35,452 nt of DNA from Rhizobium sp. Q54 (GTDB lineage: Bacteria; Pseudomonadota; Alphaproteobacteria; Rhizobiales; Xanthobacteraceae): the NCBI GenBank assembly GCA_945861265.1, contig CAMAUC010000031.1, forward strand, positions 1 through 35,452. Direction: 5' to 3'. Under the pieces are notes generated by a model that worked only from the letters and a program-made list of their open reading frames with translations, was not told where the DNA came from and did no database searches. Position 1 is the first letter of the stretch. Each line of letters opens with the position of its first letter. Below are positions 1 to 7,799 of this stretch, piece by piece. The translations under genes and the position numbers were made by a program.

Positions 1-297
1 ATCAACGTGCACGACCAGTGGGCCTGCGAATCGATGGGAACGATCCAGGATCGTACGAGGGAGCACCTTGGCCAGTCCGACAAGGCGATCAGCGCCTACC
101 GGCGGCTGCTGCGGCAAGCGATCGACGACACCCGGAACGGCGGCAAGCCGCTGATGGTGCTCGACGCGCGCCAGGCGCCGAACCTCACCGGCCCCGCCGC
201 CATCGACGGCATCGGCCCGAGCGAGGACTGGCAGGGCTACTGGCAGAAGACCGACCAGACCAAGCGCAAGGCCGCGAGCTGGGCGAATGGGCGGTGA
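1..297 (+). CDS. Rieske-type aromatic ring-hydroxylating oxygenase alpha subunit, C-terminal fragment
   Basis: The reading frame is open from the first base, so the 5' part of the gene lies outside the window; 98 residues remain. The segment reading QDRTREHLGQSDKAI followed by a YRRLL helix resembles the C-terminal catalytic domain of phthalate- or vanillate-type Rieske [2Fe-2S] oxygenases. These hydroxylate or demethylate aromatic substrates using electrons from a separate reductase. The Rieske cluster motif and mononuclear-iron ligands would be upstream and cannot be checked. The aromatic-acid transporter 300 bp downstream on the same strand fits an aromatic catabolism locus. Substrate cannot be assigned. 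Confidence 0.75.
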   Translation: MNVHDQWACESMGTIQDRTREHLGQSDKAISAYRRLLRQAIDDTRNGGKPLMVLDARQAPNLTGPAAIDGIGPSEDWQGYWQKTDQTKRKAASWANGR

Positions 298-325
298 GGC
301 TTGCGGATGAAGTGCAGTCTCTCCG

Positions 326-485
326 CGTCATGGCCGGGCATAGCCGTCCGAAGGACGGCGTCGCTTCGCTCGCCTATGTCCCGGCCATCCACGACTTTCT
401 TTCTTACTTTGAAAAGCAAGACGTGGATGCCCGGGACATAAAGGCGTTCACGCCCGTCTTCGACGGGCTATGCCCGGGCATGACG
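326..485. repeat. Long imperfect palindromic intergenic repeat
   Basis: The 302-bp gap between the Rieske fragment and the MFS gene is mostly one imperfect inverted repeat. The left arm starts CGTCATGGCCGGGCATAG and the right arm ends CTATGCCCGGGCATGACG. A second pair of complementary blocks lies inside (CCTATGTCCCGGCCATCCACG against CGTGGATGCCCGGGACATA), either side of an AT-richer centre near 390-420. Short open frames cross it but look non-genuine. From memory, such 'gccgggcatag' palindromes are widely dispersed in Bradyrhizobium-like genomes; a genome search would confirm it. Confidence 0.75.
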
Positions 486-599
486 GATTTTGAATGACGC
501 TATCCTTTCCACATACCCCGCTATCCATCTTGCGCGCGGGGGCATACCATTACCGCAAGGCCGCAAAGGCCGAACGAAAACAAATGCCCCGGGGAGGCA

Positions 600-1958
600 A
601 TGATGGCGGATCAACCAGTCGTTCAGGTGTCACGTCTGCTGGACGAGCGCGGCCTAAGCTCGTTTCAGATCATGCTAATCGTCTGGTCGTTCTTCATCGT
701 TCTCATTGACGGCTACGACATTGCCGCGATCGCCTTCGCCGCGCCCAGTCTCGCCAAGGAGTGGGCCTTGAAGCCGGGCGCGCTCGGGCCGGTGTTCAGC
801 GCCAGCCTGATCGGCATTCTGTTCGGCTCGGCGCTGTTCGGCTTTATCGGCGACCGGTACGGCCGCAAGGCGGCTTTGGTCTGGGCCAATCTGGTGTTCG
901 GCGTGTTCACGCTCGGCGCCGCCTATTCCACCAATCTCGACCAGATGTTCTGGCTGCGCCTGCTCGCCGGCCTCGGCATCGGCGGCGTCATTCCCAACGT
1001 CGTCGCCATCAACGCCGAATCGGCGCCGCGCAAATTGCGCGCGACCCTGGCGATCATCGCCGTCGGCTGCGTGCCGCTCGGCGGCGCCATTCCCGGCTTC
1101 GTGACCGCGGCTTTGGTGCCGACGCATGGCTGGCAGATTATTTTTCTGATCGGCGGCATCGTGCCGATTATCATCGCCATCGCCGCGCAGATCGGCCTGC
1201 CGGAATCGATCAAATACATGGCGCTGCACGAGAGCCAGCGCGGCAAGATGGAAAAAACCATTAAGGCGATCCGGCCGGACTATGTCGTGCCGCCCAATGC
1301 CAAATTCGTCATCGAGGACGAGAAGCAATATGCCGGCTTCAGCCCGGGCCATCTGTTCCGCGATGGCTTGGCGCTGATCACGCCGTTGCTGTGGCTGCTG
1401 TTTGCGCTCAACCTGATGGGCTATTTCTTCCTCATCAGTTGGACGCCGACCTTGATGATCGCGGCCAAGCTGCCGCCGGCGACCGCGGCGCTGGCTGGCG
1501 CCAGCCTTCAGGTTGGCGGCACCGTCGGCGCGCTGCTGTTGTGCTGGTGGCTGCAAAAGCACCGCTTCCTGGCGGTCGCTATCCTGTTCGTGGTCGCCGT
1601 TCCGGCGGTCGGCGCCATCGGTTTTGCCGCCGGGCTGGCGTCGCAGACCGCGGTGCTGGTGACGATCTTCGTCGCCGGCTTCCTGGTGCTCGGCATCCAG
1701 TCTGGCATCAACGTGATCGGCGCGATGGTCTACCCGACCTCGCTGCGCGCCAACGGCTCGGGCTGGGAACTGGGCATTGGCCGCATCGGCTCGATCGTCG
1801 GGCCGCTGGTCGGCGGACTGTTGATCGGCTTGCCGGTCGACCAGCTCTATATGTGGTCGGCGCTGCCCTTCGCCGCCGGCGCGGTGATCTGCTTCATCAT
1901 CCACCGCCTCAACGCCGCGCGGCTCGCCGCCCATCCGGAACTCAAAGACGCGCAATAG
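600..1958 (+). CDS. MFS transporter, aromatic acid:H+ symporter (AAHS) family
   Basis: A 452-residue inner-membrane protein with about twelve hydrophobic segments. It probably imports an aromatic acid with protons. The AAHS signature DGYD is at residues 37-40 in TM1, the MFS loop 2-3 motif GDRYGRK at 84-90, and an RLLAGLGIGG segment follows at 120-129. Length matches PcaK/BenK/MhpT-type carriers. The start is one of two adjacent ATGs (600 or 603) behind a GGGGAGG ribosome-binding site. The Rieske oxygenase fragment upstream and the flavin oxidoreductase downstream suggest an aromatic catabolism context. The exact substrate is unknown; a generic sugar-porter MFS is the less likely alternative. 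Confidence 0.88.
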   Translation: MMADQPVVQVSRLLDERGLSSFQIMLIVWSFFIVLIDGYDIAAIAFAAPSLAKEWALKPGALGPVFSASLIGILFGSALFGFIGDRYGRKAALVWANLVFGVFTLGAAYSTNLDQMFWLRLLAGLGIGGVIPNVVAINAESAPRKLRATLAIIAVGCVPLGGAIPGFVTAALVPTHGWQIIFLIGGIVPIIIAIAAQIGLPESIKYMALHESQRGKMEKTIKAIRPDYVVPPNAKFVIEDEKQYAGFSPGHLFRDGLALITPLLWLLFALNLMGYFFLISWTPTLMIAAKLPPATAALAGASLQVGGTVGALLLCWWLQKHRFLAVAILFVVAVPAVGAIGFAAGLASQTAVLVTIFVAGFLVLGIQSGINVIGAMVYPTSLRANGSGWELGIGRIGSIVGPLVGGLLIGLPVDQLYMWSALPFAAGAVICFIIHRLNAARLAAHPELKDAQ

Positions 1959-1979
1959 CGTCTCCCGCACCGAACGAAG

Positions 1980-2007
1980 CGCCCCCGGCGATACGCCGGG
2001 GGCGTTT
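1980..2007 (+). terminator. Rho-independent terminator of the MFS gene
   Basis: A perfect 11-bp stem CGCCCCCGGCG (1980-1990) and CGCCGGGGGCG (1994-2004) with an ATA loop is followed by TTT. It lies 21 bp after the MFS stop. The opposite strand has no T-run, so it serves mainly the plus-strand gene. Confidence 0.85.
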
Positions 2008-2012
2008 CTGCG

Positions 2013-3101
2013 TCAGAACGGCTCGTAGTCGCGCAAGGCCGGGATCACCTTCTCGCCGAACAGTTTGATCGAGCGCATCAGGTCGGCCTGCGGCAGATCC
2101 GAAAAATTGAACTCGCCGAGGAACACGTTGAACAGGCCGGCTTTGGCGGCGGCATGAATCTTCGCCGCCACGGTTTCGGGTGAGCCGATGAACACCAGCT
2201 CGTGCTTCATCAGGTAATCGGCGTCGAACAGATTGGCCATGATCTCGGAGGCGCCCGGTTCGCCGCGGCCGATGAATTTTTTGGCGTGCTCGCGCACGCG
2301 CTCCTCGAAGGTCTCGCCGGGTTTGGCGTGCGGCAGAAATCCCTCATAGGCGCGAGCCGCGCGTTTGAGCGCGACATCGATCGCCTTCTCGTCGGTGTCG
2401 TCGACATGGACGATGGTGCAATAGGCGATGTTGGGCTTTTTCGGGTGACCGGCCTTGGCCCAGTCCTCGAGAAATTTTACATAGCGCGGCGCCGCGTCCT
2501 TGCGCGGATAGATCAGGAAATAGCCTGGGTTGATGCCGTTCTTGGCGCAGAATTCCAACGTCTGGGGATCGCGGCTCATCATCCACAGCGGCGGATGCGG
2601 CTTCTGGAACGGCTGCACCGAGATTTCCGCCGATTCGGTCTTGTGGTTGTCGCCGTTAAACGAGAACGGCTGCTTCTCGCCATAGGCCGCGCGCATGTAA
2701 TCGACGAATTCCAGCGTCGGCGACTTGCGGAAACTGTAGTCGAGGCCGAACGGCTTGAAATATTCGGCGCTGATGCCCGGCACCAGGCCAAGCTCCATGC
2801 GCCCGCCCAGCATCTGGTCGACGATGGCGATCTCCTCCACGAGCCGCAGCGGGTGATAGAGCGGCACGATGTAGCCCATCGGCCCGATGCGCAGGTGCTT
2901 GGTGCGCGCGCCGGCGCCGACCGCGTAGAGGCTGGGCGAGGAAATCCAGCTTTCGTCGGGGCGAAAATGATGCTCGACGCAGAACGAATAGTCGAAGCCC
3001 AGGCCGTCGCACAATTCCAGTTCGCGCCAGAGTTCCTCGTAGCGCTGGTGCGGGGTCATGCCCGGCTTGGCCCAGATATGCGAAAAGTGCGCGAATTTCA
3101 T
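2013..3101 (-). CDS. LLM-class (bacterial luciferase-like) flavin-dependent oxidoreductase
   Basis: A 362-residue soluble protein of the luciferase-like monooxygenase family, a TIM barrel using reduced FMN (or F420) from a partner reductase. The early strands are clear: MKFAHFSHIW at the N-terminus, GFDYSFCVEHHF near residues 35-46, then a SSPSLYAVGAGARTKHLRIGPMGYIVPLYHPLRLVEE block typical of the family. Length is normal. An AGGGAAG ribosome-binding site precedes the ATG. It is divergent from the DUF1244 gene with a 90-bp gap and convergent with the MFS gene. The product may oxidise a small organic substrate; nothing in the sequence identifies it. Confidence 0.9.
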   Translation of the reverse strand: MKFAHFSHIWAKPGMTPHQRYEELWRELELCDGLGFDYSFCVEHHFRPDESWISSPSLYAVGAGARTKHLRIGPMGYIVPLYHPLRLVEEIAIVDQMLGGRMELGLVPGISAEYFKPFGLDYSFRKSPTLEFVDYMRAAYGEKQPFSFNGDNHKTESAEISVQPFQKPHPPLWMMSRDPQTLEFCAKNGINPGYFLIYPRKDAAPRYVKFLEDWAKAGHPKKPNIAYCTIVHVDDTDEKAIDVALKRAARAYEGFLPHAKPGETFEERVREHAKKFIGRGEPGASEIMANLFDADYLMKHELVFIGSPETVAAKIHAAAKAGLFNVFLGEFNFSDLPQADLMRSIKLFGEKVIPALRDYEPF

Positions 3102-3191
3102 CGTTTCTTCCCTGTGACGGCTTTTATTGGCTCTGGAACGCAGCGACGGCTGCGCCTATCTTAACGGACGGAACCGCGAAGGATACCGCTC

Positions 3192-3500
3192 ATGACCGAC
3201 AAGATTTCCGATGACAAGACCCGCACCGAACTGGAAGCCGCGGTGTACCGGCGTCTGGTTGAGCACCTGCGCGGGCGCAACGATGTGCAGAACATCGACC
3301 TGATGAATCTCGCCGGTTTCTGCCGCAATTGCCTGTCGAACTGGATGAAGGAGGCGGCCGACGCCACGGGCCTGCCCATGTCCAAGGACGAGAGCCGCGA
3401 GATCGTTTACGGCATGCCCTACGACGAGTGGCGCGCCCGGAACCAGAAAGAAGCGTCGCCGGAGCAGAAGGCGGCTTTCGAGAAGTCGCACCGGCACTAG
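3192..3500 (+). CDS. DUF1244 family protein
   Basis: A 102-residue cytosolic protein matching DUF1244, a small, mostly helical family common in proteobacteria with no assigned function. The hallmark block DLMNLAGFCRNCLSNWMKEA lies at about residues 36-55, with two cysteines (CRNC) that could bind metal or be redox active. A GMPYDEWR motif follows near residue 74. There is no signal peptide or membrane segment. It starts 90 bp from the divergent flavin oxidoreductase, so both promoters share that gap. Structural-genomics models exist for the family, but I know no established role. Confidence 0.85.
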   Translation: MTDKISDDKTRTELEAAVYRRLVEHLRGRNDVQNIDLMNLAGFCRNCLSNWMKEAADATGLPMSKDESREIVYGMPYDEWRARNQKEASPEQKAAFEKSHRH

Positions 3501-3529
3501 GCCGCGAAAAATATTTTTTTGTCTGCCCA

Positions 3530-3566
3530 AGATTCTTTCACTTTGCCAAGATTTTTCACTTTGCCA
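3530..3566. repeat. Short tandem duplication after the DUF1244 gene
   Basis: Two adjacent copies: AGATTCTTTCACTTTGCCA (3530-3548) and AGATTTTTCACTTTGCCA (3549-3566), differing by one base and one deletion. They sit in an AT-rich patch that contrasts with the surrounding GC-rich DNA, just after an ATTTTTTT run. Function unknown. Confidence 0.7.
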
Positions 3567-3584
3567 TGTGAACAACGTGGATGA

Positions 3585-3612
3585 CGGGCCTATTTCCTTG
3601 ACCTGAGGCCCG
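3585..3612 (+). other. Hairpin between the DUF1244 gene and gapR
   Basis: A 7-bp stem CGGGCCT (3585-3591) / AGGCCCG (3606-3612) with a 14-nt loop. No T-run follows, so it is at best a weak terminator for the DUF1244 gene. Confidence 0.4.
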
Positions 3613-3631
3613 GTAATTCCGAAACCTCACT

Positions 3632-3691
3632 GGTAATCTGGCGGCATGAATGCCGCGCTTGGGTAATCTGGCGGCGTTGACGGCCGCGTTT
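3632..3691. repeat. Two tandem 30-bp hairpin-containing units in the gapR leader
   Basis: GGTAATCTGGCGGC occurs at 3632-3645 and 3662-3675, exactly 30 bp apart. Each copy runs into a hairpin: GCGGCA-TGAA-TGCCGC (3641-3656) and GCGGC-(7 nt)-GCCGC (3671-3687). The second unit ends 19 bp before the gapR start, so these hairpins probably lie in the promoter or 5' leader. They may be operator copies, perhaps for autoregulation. Confidence 0.7.
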
Positions 3692-3710
3692 AAGTTTCAA
3701 GGAGTTCTCG

Positions 3711-3986
3711 ATGCCTTCTTCCGCAGCGGCCGAACAAGAAGCACCATCAACCCGCTTCGCCAAAGACCAGCTCAAGGCGATCATCGAGCGCATCGAGAAG
3801 CTTGAGGAAGAAAAGAAGGCGACCTCCGAGGACATCCGCGATGTCTACGCCGAAGCCAAGGGCAACGGCTTCGACGCCAAGGCGCTGCGCGCCATCGTAC
3901 GCATGCGCAAGATGGATTCCGACGAGCGCCGCGAGCAGGAAGAGATCCTGGAAACCTACATGCACGCGCTGGGCATGTTGCAGTAG
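3711..3986 (+). CDS. gapR: GapR-like DUF2312 nucleoid-associated protein
   Basis: A 91-residue protein matching DUF2312. In Caulobacter the family member GapR is an essential nucleoid protein that encircles overtwisted, AT-rich DNA ahead of forks and transcription and stimulates topoisomerases. The diagnostic block [22 protein letters not shown] (about residues 15-36) begins a long coiled-coil helix. [28 protein letters not shown] follows at about 42-69, and the C-terminus is acidic. The start is set by an AAGGAG site 7 nt upstream. Residues 1-14 are a variable tail. It is preceded by the tandem hairpin units and convergent with the DUF882 gene, 19 bp away. Confidence 0.93.
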   Translation: MPSSAAAEQEAPSTRFAKDQLKAIIERIEKLEEEKKATSEDIRDVYAEAKGNGFDAKALRAIVRMRKMDSDERREQEEILETYMHALGMLQ

Positions 3987-4005
3987 GCGACGGACGTATG
4001 TGCGG

Positions 4006-5475
4006 CTAGCGCAGCGCCGCCGTCATCTGCTCGGTGAACGTCGCAGTTGCCAGGAACTCGATCGCCTGGCCGTCGAAGCGGTCGGCGGTCATGCCGAGAT
4101 GCGGGTCGTCCGCGAACGTCATCACCAGCGACTGCGCCGGCTTGTAAAATAGATCGGCCGAAGCGCGCATCGGCGGCGCGCCAAGATACGTCGCGGTCAT
4201 CGCGCCGCTGATGCTCGGCGCCAGCAGGACAGCGCGCAGCCACGGGCTGCCGGGATTCAGGACGCCGCCGCTCAGCGCCGGAACGAAGGGCACAGCGAAA
4301 GCCTCGGCGGCGGCTTTCGCCGGCATCGCCGGCGCAGGCACGCGCGCCACGGCCGCGTTCGCCGTTCCGATGAGCGAACTTCCTATTTTTGAACTTCCCA
4401 GTGATGAACTTCCCATGGGCTTAGCGCGCACAGGCGGTATCGGCGCAGGCGTCTCGGCATAGGCCAGCGACGGCGCGGTGCTGGCGGTGATGTCGGGCTC
4501 GGCGTCGGCAACCGCGAAAGGCGGCTGCGCGTCGACCGTCGCGGCCTCGCTCAAAGGCTCGAGGTCGCTGCTTTCAATCTTGCTGTTCCAGGCTTTGCGC
4601 GTGTCGGTAGCGACCAGCGCGGCGACTGCGACCGGCCGCGCTGCCGGCAGCGGCACCACGCGCTCGACGGCGACCTTCCGCGGACCGGCGGCCAGAGACA
4701 CGGACGACGGTTCGTTGCCGCGACGCTCGACATCGGCCAAAGCCAGCGCATAGCCCGGCAGCGGCTTGCCATCGGACGGCACATGCACGGTGCGCCCGTC
4801 CGGGAACACCTTGGCCAATTGGTCGTGGGTCATGCGCGGCCAGTGCCGGACCGTGCCGGTATCCATGTGCACGAAAGGCGAGCCTGAGGTTGGATAGAAA
4901 CCGACGCCGCCGCGTTGCAGGCGCAACCCCACTTCGCGCAATTTTTCCAGATCGACGCCGGGAATGGCGAAATCCATCGCCTGGCCGGTGACGTGATTGC
5001 TGTTCTGGGCGACGCCGCTCGAGCGGGCGCGCAGCATGGCGTTGGTGCCGGGCGCGCGATAGCCGCAGATCACCTCGATCGGCTGCTTGCCGCCGACGTC
5101 GCGATAGGCGAGCCACAGGATGTCGTACAGCTTGGGGTCCATACGGGTGGACTCCTCGCGCCGCCAGTCGCGCATGAACCAGTCGAGCTTCCTCAGCGCG
5201 GCGTCGTCATAGCGGCCATCGCGCTTGTAGGTGACGGTGATGGTCTCGCCGGTATGCAGGTGGTGAAACGACAGGGTGCGGGTGTCGCCTTCGGCCGACG
5301 CGGTTTGCAGCGAGTCGTTGGCGCCGAGCAGGATCAGCCCGGCGAGGCCGAGCGGCAAGCCCAATGACAGGCAATGCCGCGCGGTGGAGCGCAGCATGGA
5401 CAGCCCATACGATTGCCGACAACCGCCACGCGCTGTCACAGATCTGTTCCGCCGATACCGCTGCCTCAGGGACAT
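4006..5475 (-). CDS. DUF882 (YcbK/M15-like) cell-envelope protein with long low-complexity tail
   Basis: About 489 residues. An N-terminal hydrophobic segment (SLGLPLGLAGLILL) acts as signal peptide or anchor. The DUF882 domain follows, starting near RTLSFHHLHTGETITVTYKRDGRYD. DUF882 is related to M15 peptidases (YcbK, VanX-like zinc carboxypeptidases). Plausible metal-site segments are YRAPGTNAMLR, NSNHVTGQAMDFAIPG and PFVHMDTGTVRHWPR, with His and Asp at the expected places, so peptidoglycan amidase or carboxypeptidase activity is inferred. The C-terminal half is Ala/Pro-rich with a GSS(S/K)(L/I) repeat near the middle and no recognised domain. Start is uncertain: ATGs at 5511, 5475 and 5397 are in frame with no strong ribosome-binding site. 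It lies beside an L,D-transpeptidase, supporting a cell-wall role. Confidence 0.82.
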   Translation of the reverse strand: MSLRQRYRRNRSVTARGGCRQSYGLSMLRSTARHCLSLGLPLGLAGLILLGANDSLQTASAEGDTRTLSFHHLHTGETITVTYKRDGRYDDAALRKLDWFMRDWRREESTRMDPKLYDILWLAYRDVGGKQPIEVICGYRAPGTNAMLRARSSGVAQNSNHVTGQAMDFAIPGVDLEKLREVGLRLQRGGVGFYPTSGSPFVHMDTGTVRHWPRMTHDQLAKVFPDGRTVHVPSDGKPLPGYALALADVERRGNEPSSVSLAAGPRKVAVERVVPLPAARPVAVAALVATDTRKAWNSKIESSDLEPLSEAATVDAQPPFAVADAEPDITASTAPSLAYAETPAPIPPVRAKPMGSSSLGSSKIGSSLIGTANAAVARVPAPAMPAKAAAEAFAVPFVPALSGGVLNPGSPWLRAVLLAPSISGAMTATYLGAPPMRASADLFYKPAQSLVMTFADDPHLGMTADRFDGQAIEFLATATFTEQMTAALR

Positions 5476-5533
5476 CGCCACGCCTGATCGAGGCCGTCGC
5501 GACGACGGCATAGTGTTGTCGGGCTTTGGTTAA

Positions 5534-5552
5534 CCGACCCTTTATCGGTCGG
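5534..5552 (-). terminator. Candidate terminator after the L,D-transpeptidase gene
   Basis: Stem CCGACC (5534-5539) / GGTCGG (5547-5552) with a 7-nt loop, about 100 bp past the transpeptidase stop on the minus strand, then TTAACC. The T-run is poor. A second imperfect CCCCC/GGGGG pairing lies at about 5558-5587. Confidence 0.35.
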
Positions 5553-5654
5553 ATTTACCCCCGGAAGCCATGATGCCTACGGGGGGAAATGGGCGGAAAA
5601 AGGCCGCGCGCGGGGCGGCCGTGGGGCGACCTTGGCGGCGACCTTGGGGTTGTC

Positions 5655-7583
5655 CTACCGGAAGACGTGATCGAAGAACGTAAACGGGCTCGATACTTGG
5701 CGGCGCTCGACCCTGTTCAGGACTTCCTGGTTGCTGCGCATGGTGAGGAGTTCGTTCTTGGGCTCCGGCGGCGGCGCCACGTCGGCGACCCGGCGCTCGT
5801 CCGACTGCATGATGGCCTTGATGCGCTGGTCGAAGCCGTAAATGTCGTCGCGGACCACCAAAGTGCCGGCATCGTCGATATAGGCGGTCTGATAGGTCAG
5901 ATGCACCATCGGCCGCTTGTCGAGCTTGAAAGTCTTTTCTTCCTGCCCGACCAGGCGTTCGATCTGGCGGACGTCCGGCGCGGAACCGGCCAGCGCCAGG
6001 CCGAGCATGACCTCGCCGAACTTGATCGGATTTTCCACCCGCATGCAGCCATGGCTGTAGGCGCGCCGCTCGCTGGCGAACAGCCGCTTCTCCGGCGTGT
6101 CGTGCAGATAGACCTGGAACTTGTTCGGGAAGTTGAACTTGATGCGGCCGAGCGCATTGGCCGCGCCCGGCGGCTGCACCACATTGATGTGGCCGTCCGG
6201 TCCGCGCTTCACCTCGAGACCCATGCGATCGAAGATCTGCGGGTCGCTGGCGTAAACCGGCAGCAGTTCGTTCTGGATGATCGACTGCGGCACGTACCAC
6301 GACGGATTGACGACAACATTGTCCATTGCCGCGGTCAACAGCGGCGTCTGCGTCTGCGGCCTGCCGGCGACGATCTTGGTTCGCCAGGCGATCTTGTCGT
6401 CGCGCACGACCTTGAGCGTGTAGTCGGGAATGTTGACCATCACATAGGTTTTGCCGAGATCGCGCGGCAGCCAGCGCCAGCGTTCCATCGTGGCGGCGAC
6501 GGCGTCCGCCTTCTGCGCGGCGTTCGGACCGTTGATGGCGGCGAGCGTGCGGGCATCGATCACGCCGGTCGGCTTGATGTCGGCGCGCGCCTGCACGGCC
6601 TTGACCGCGTTGAGCAGCGCCTTGTCGTAAACCAGTTCGTCCGGCTTGCCGGCTTCCTTCTGAACCTTGACCAGCTTGAGCTTGCCGGTGCGCTTGTCGC
6701 GCACTTTCATCGTTTCCTGCGTCGCCGCCCCAGCCGCGAGGCTGACGTTGAGGCGCTCGCGCAACTGCGGCACGCGCGCATCCTTGTCGCCCGGCTTGAT
6801 CGCGGGACCGCCGGCGATGCGGCGGTCGGCGTCGTTACGCGATCCGCCGGCGCGCAACTCGGCGAGCTTGGCCTTGAGCGCTTTGTACGCCTCATGCGGC
6901 GGATCGAAACTGTTGAACGCGGCGTTGATGTCGCGGGCCTCAGGGATTCGTTTGAGAATGTCGGCCGGCTCGGGCGTGTGCGCGCCGTAATCGACTTCCG
7001 CGACGACGCGGTTCGGCGCGATGCGGCCCGCCGAGAGATGACGGGCGAAGGTCATGATCGATTGCGTCAGCCTGATATCGGCGGCGGCGAGCGCGTCGGC
7101 GCCGGTCGCGGCTGCGAAGTCCGGCGCCGGATAATCGGTGGGGTCGAGCGCGTCGGCGCTGGCATTCTTCAAGCGGGCGATCACCGCCTTGGCGTTGCCG
7201 GTGAGGCGGTCGTCGCGAATCCAGATCGGCGCGAACTGGCGCGCCGTGTAATAGCTTTCCAGCGCCTTGCGCTCGGCCGGATTGTCGATGCGCTTGTCCA
7301 GCTTCTTGACCTGCTCGCGCAAACGGTCGGCGATCTGGCTGTCACTGGCGGCTAGTGCCTTGTCGAGCGGGGTGAGCTCGCTGGCATTTGCCGACGCAGC
7401 GGGCTCCGGCGCGGCCGGCGTTTGCGCCAGCGGTTCCGGCTTTGCCGGTTCGCGCGGCGCGGGCTGCGCCGCCGGCGCGATCTGGCGAATGGCGTCGGGC
7501 GCGGCGGCCGAGATGCGCGGCGTTGCGACGATCAGCGCCAGCATGGTGCCGGCAAGGAAATGGTCGAGCCTTACATGACGCAT
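5655..7583 (-). CDS. Periplasmic L,D-transpeptidase (YcbB/LdtD-like, YkuD domain)
   Basis: A 642-residue exported protein that probably makes 3-3 (mDAP-mDAP) peptidoglycan crosslinks. The start at 7583 has GTGGAG upstream and begins a clean signal peptide (MRHVRLDHFLAGTMLALIVATPRISAAA). An Ala/Pro-rich linker is followed by the transpeptidase scaffold region and a PG-binding-like segment (VKAVQARADIKPTGVIDARTL). The YkuD catalytic domain runs from about residue 395 to 545. The active-site motif is SHGCMRV with Cys513, preceded by a conserved YLHDTPEK segment with the assisting His. In-frame ATGs at 7604 and 7688 would only disrupt the signal peptide. Convergence with no other gene and the adjacent DUF882 protein suggest a cell-wall pair. 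Confidence 0.92.
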   Translation of the reverse strand: MRHVRLDHFLAGTMLALIVATPRISAAAPDAIRQIAPAAQPAPREPAKPEPLAQTPAAPEPAASANASELTPLDKALAASDSQIADRLREQVKKLDKRIDNPAERKALESYYTARQFAPIWIRDDRLTGNAKAVIARLKNASADALDPTDYPAPDFAAATGADALAAADIRLTQSIMTFARHLSAGRIAPNRVVAEVDYGAHTPEPADILKRIPEARDINAAFNSFDPPHEAYKALKAKLAELRAGGSRNDADRRIAGGPAIKPGDKDARVPQLRERLNVSLAAGAATQETMKVRDKRTGKLKLVKVQKEAGKPDELVYDKALLNAVKAVQARADIKPTGVIDARTLAAINGPNAAQKADAVAATMERWRWLPRDLGKTYVMVNIPDYTLKVVRDDKIAWRTKIVAGRPQTQTPLLTAAMDNVVVNPSWYVPQSIIQNELLPVYASDPQIFDRMGLEVKRGPDGHINVVQPPGAANALGRIKFNFPNKFQVYLHDTPEKRLFASERRAYSHGCMRVENPIKFGEVMLGLALAGSAPDVRQIERLVGQEEKTFKLDKRPMVHLTYQTAYIDDAGTLVVRDDIYGFDQRIKAIMQSDERRVADVAPPPEPKNELLTMRSNQEVLNRVERRQVSSPFTFFDHVFR

Positions 7584-7761
7584 GAACTTGAACTCCACAC
7601 GCATTCGCCAACGGAATGCTTCATATGCCGGGCAGTGTCCTAACCGGTGCGGCCCCCGACGCGCCTGTAGCCAATCCAGCGGCGCCATTATGCGGTGGAA
7701 CGCATAGGCGGTTCAAAGATTTTCGCCGTCGTGCGGGCGCTTACTTCGCATCAAAGCTAAC

Positions 7762-7799
7762 GCTGAATCTAATCGTTAAAATTTTAACGATTATTCAGC
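7762..7799. promoter_or_regulatory. 38-nt AT-rich near-perfect palindrome overlapping a stop codon
   Basis: Arms GCTGAAT + AATCGTTAAAA (762-768, 771-781 of this kilobase) pair with TTTTAACGATT + ATTCAGC (7782-7799): 18 bp with one 2-nt bulge (CT, 7769-7770) and no loop bases at the centre. It includes the response regulator's TAA stop (7791-7793) and lies about 180 bp upstream of the transpeptidase start. No T-run follows on either strand beyond the arms. It could be a protein-binding operator or a terminator; a loop-less centre favours protein binding. Confidence 0.7.

Noticed and set aside
675-1970. Long minus-strand open frame across the MFS gene
   Set aside because: Its translation is rich in Arg, Asp, Gly and His with no domain, and it is the antisense shadow of the MFS gene; GC-rich DNA leaves such frames open.
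5589-7355. Plus-strand open frame of 588 codons over the L,D-transpeptidase gene
   Set aside because: The minus strand encodes a complete YkuD enzyme with signal peptide. The plus-strand product has no recognisable motif or ribosome site.
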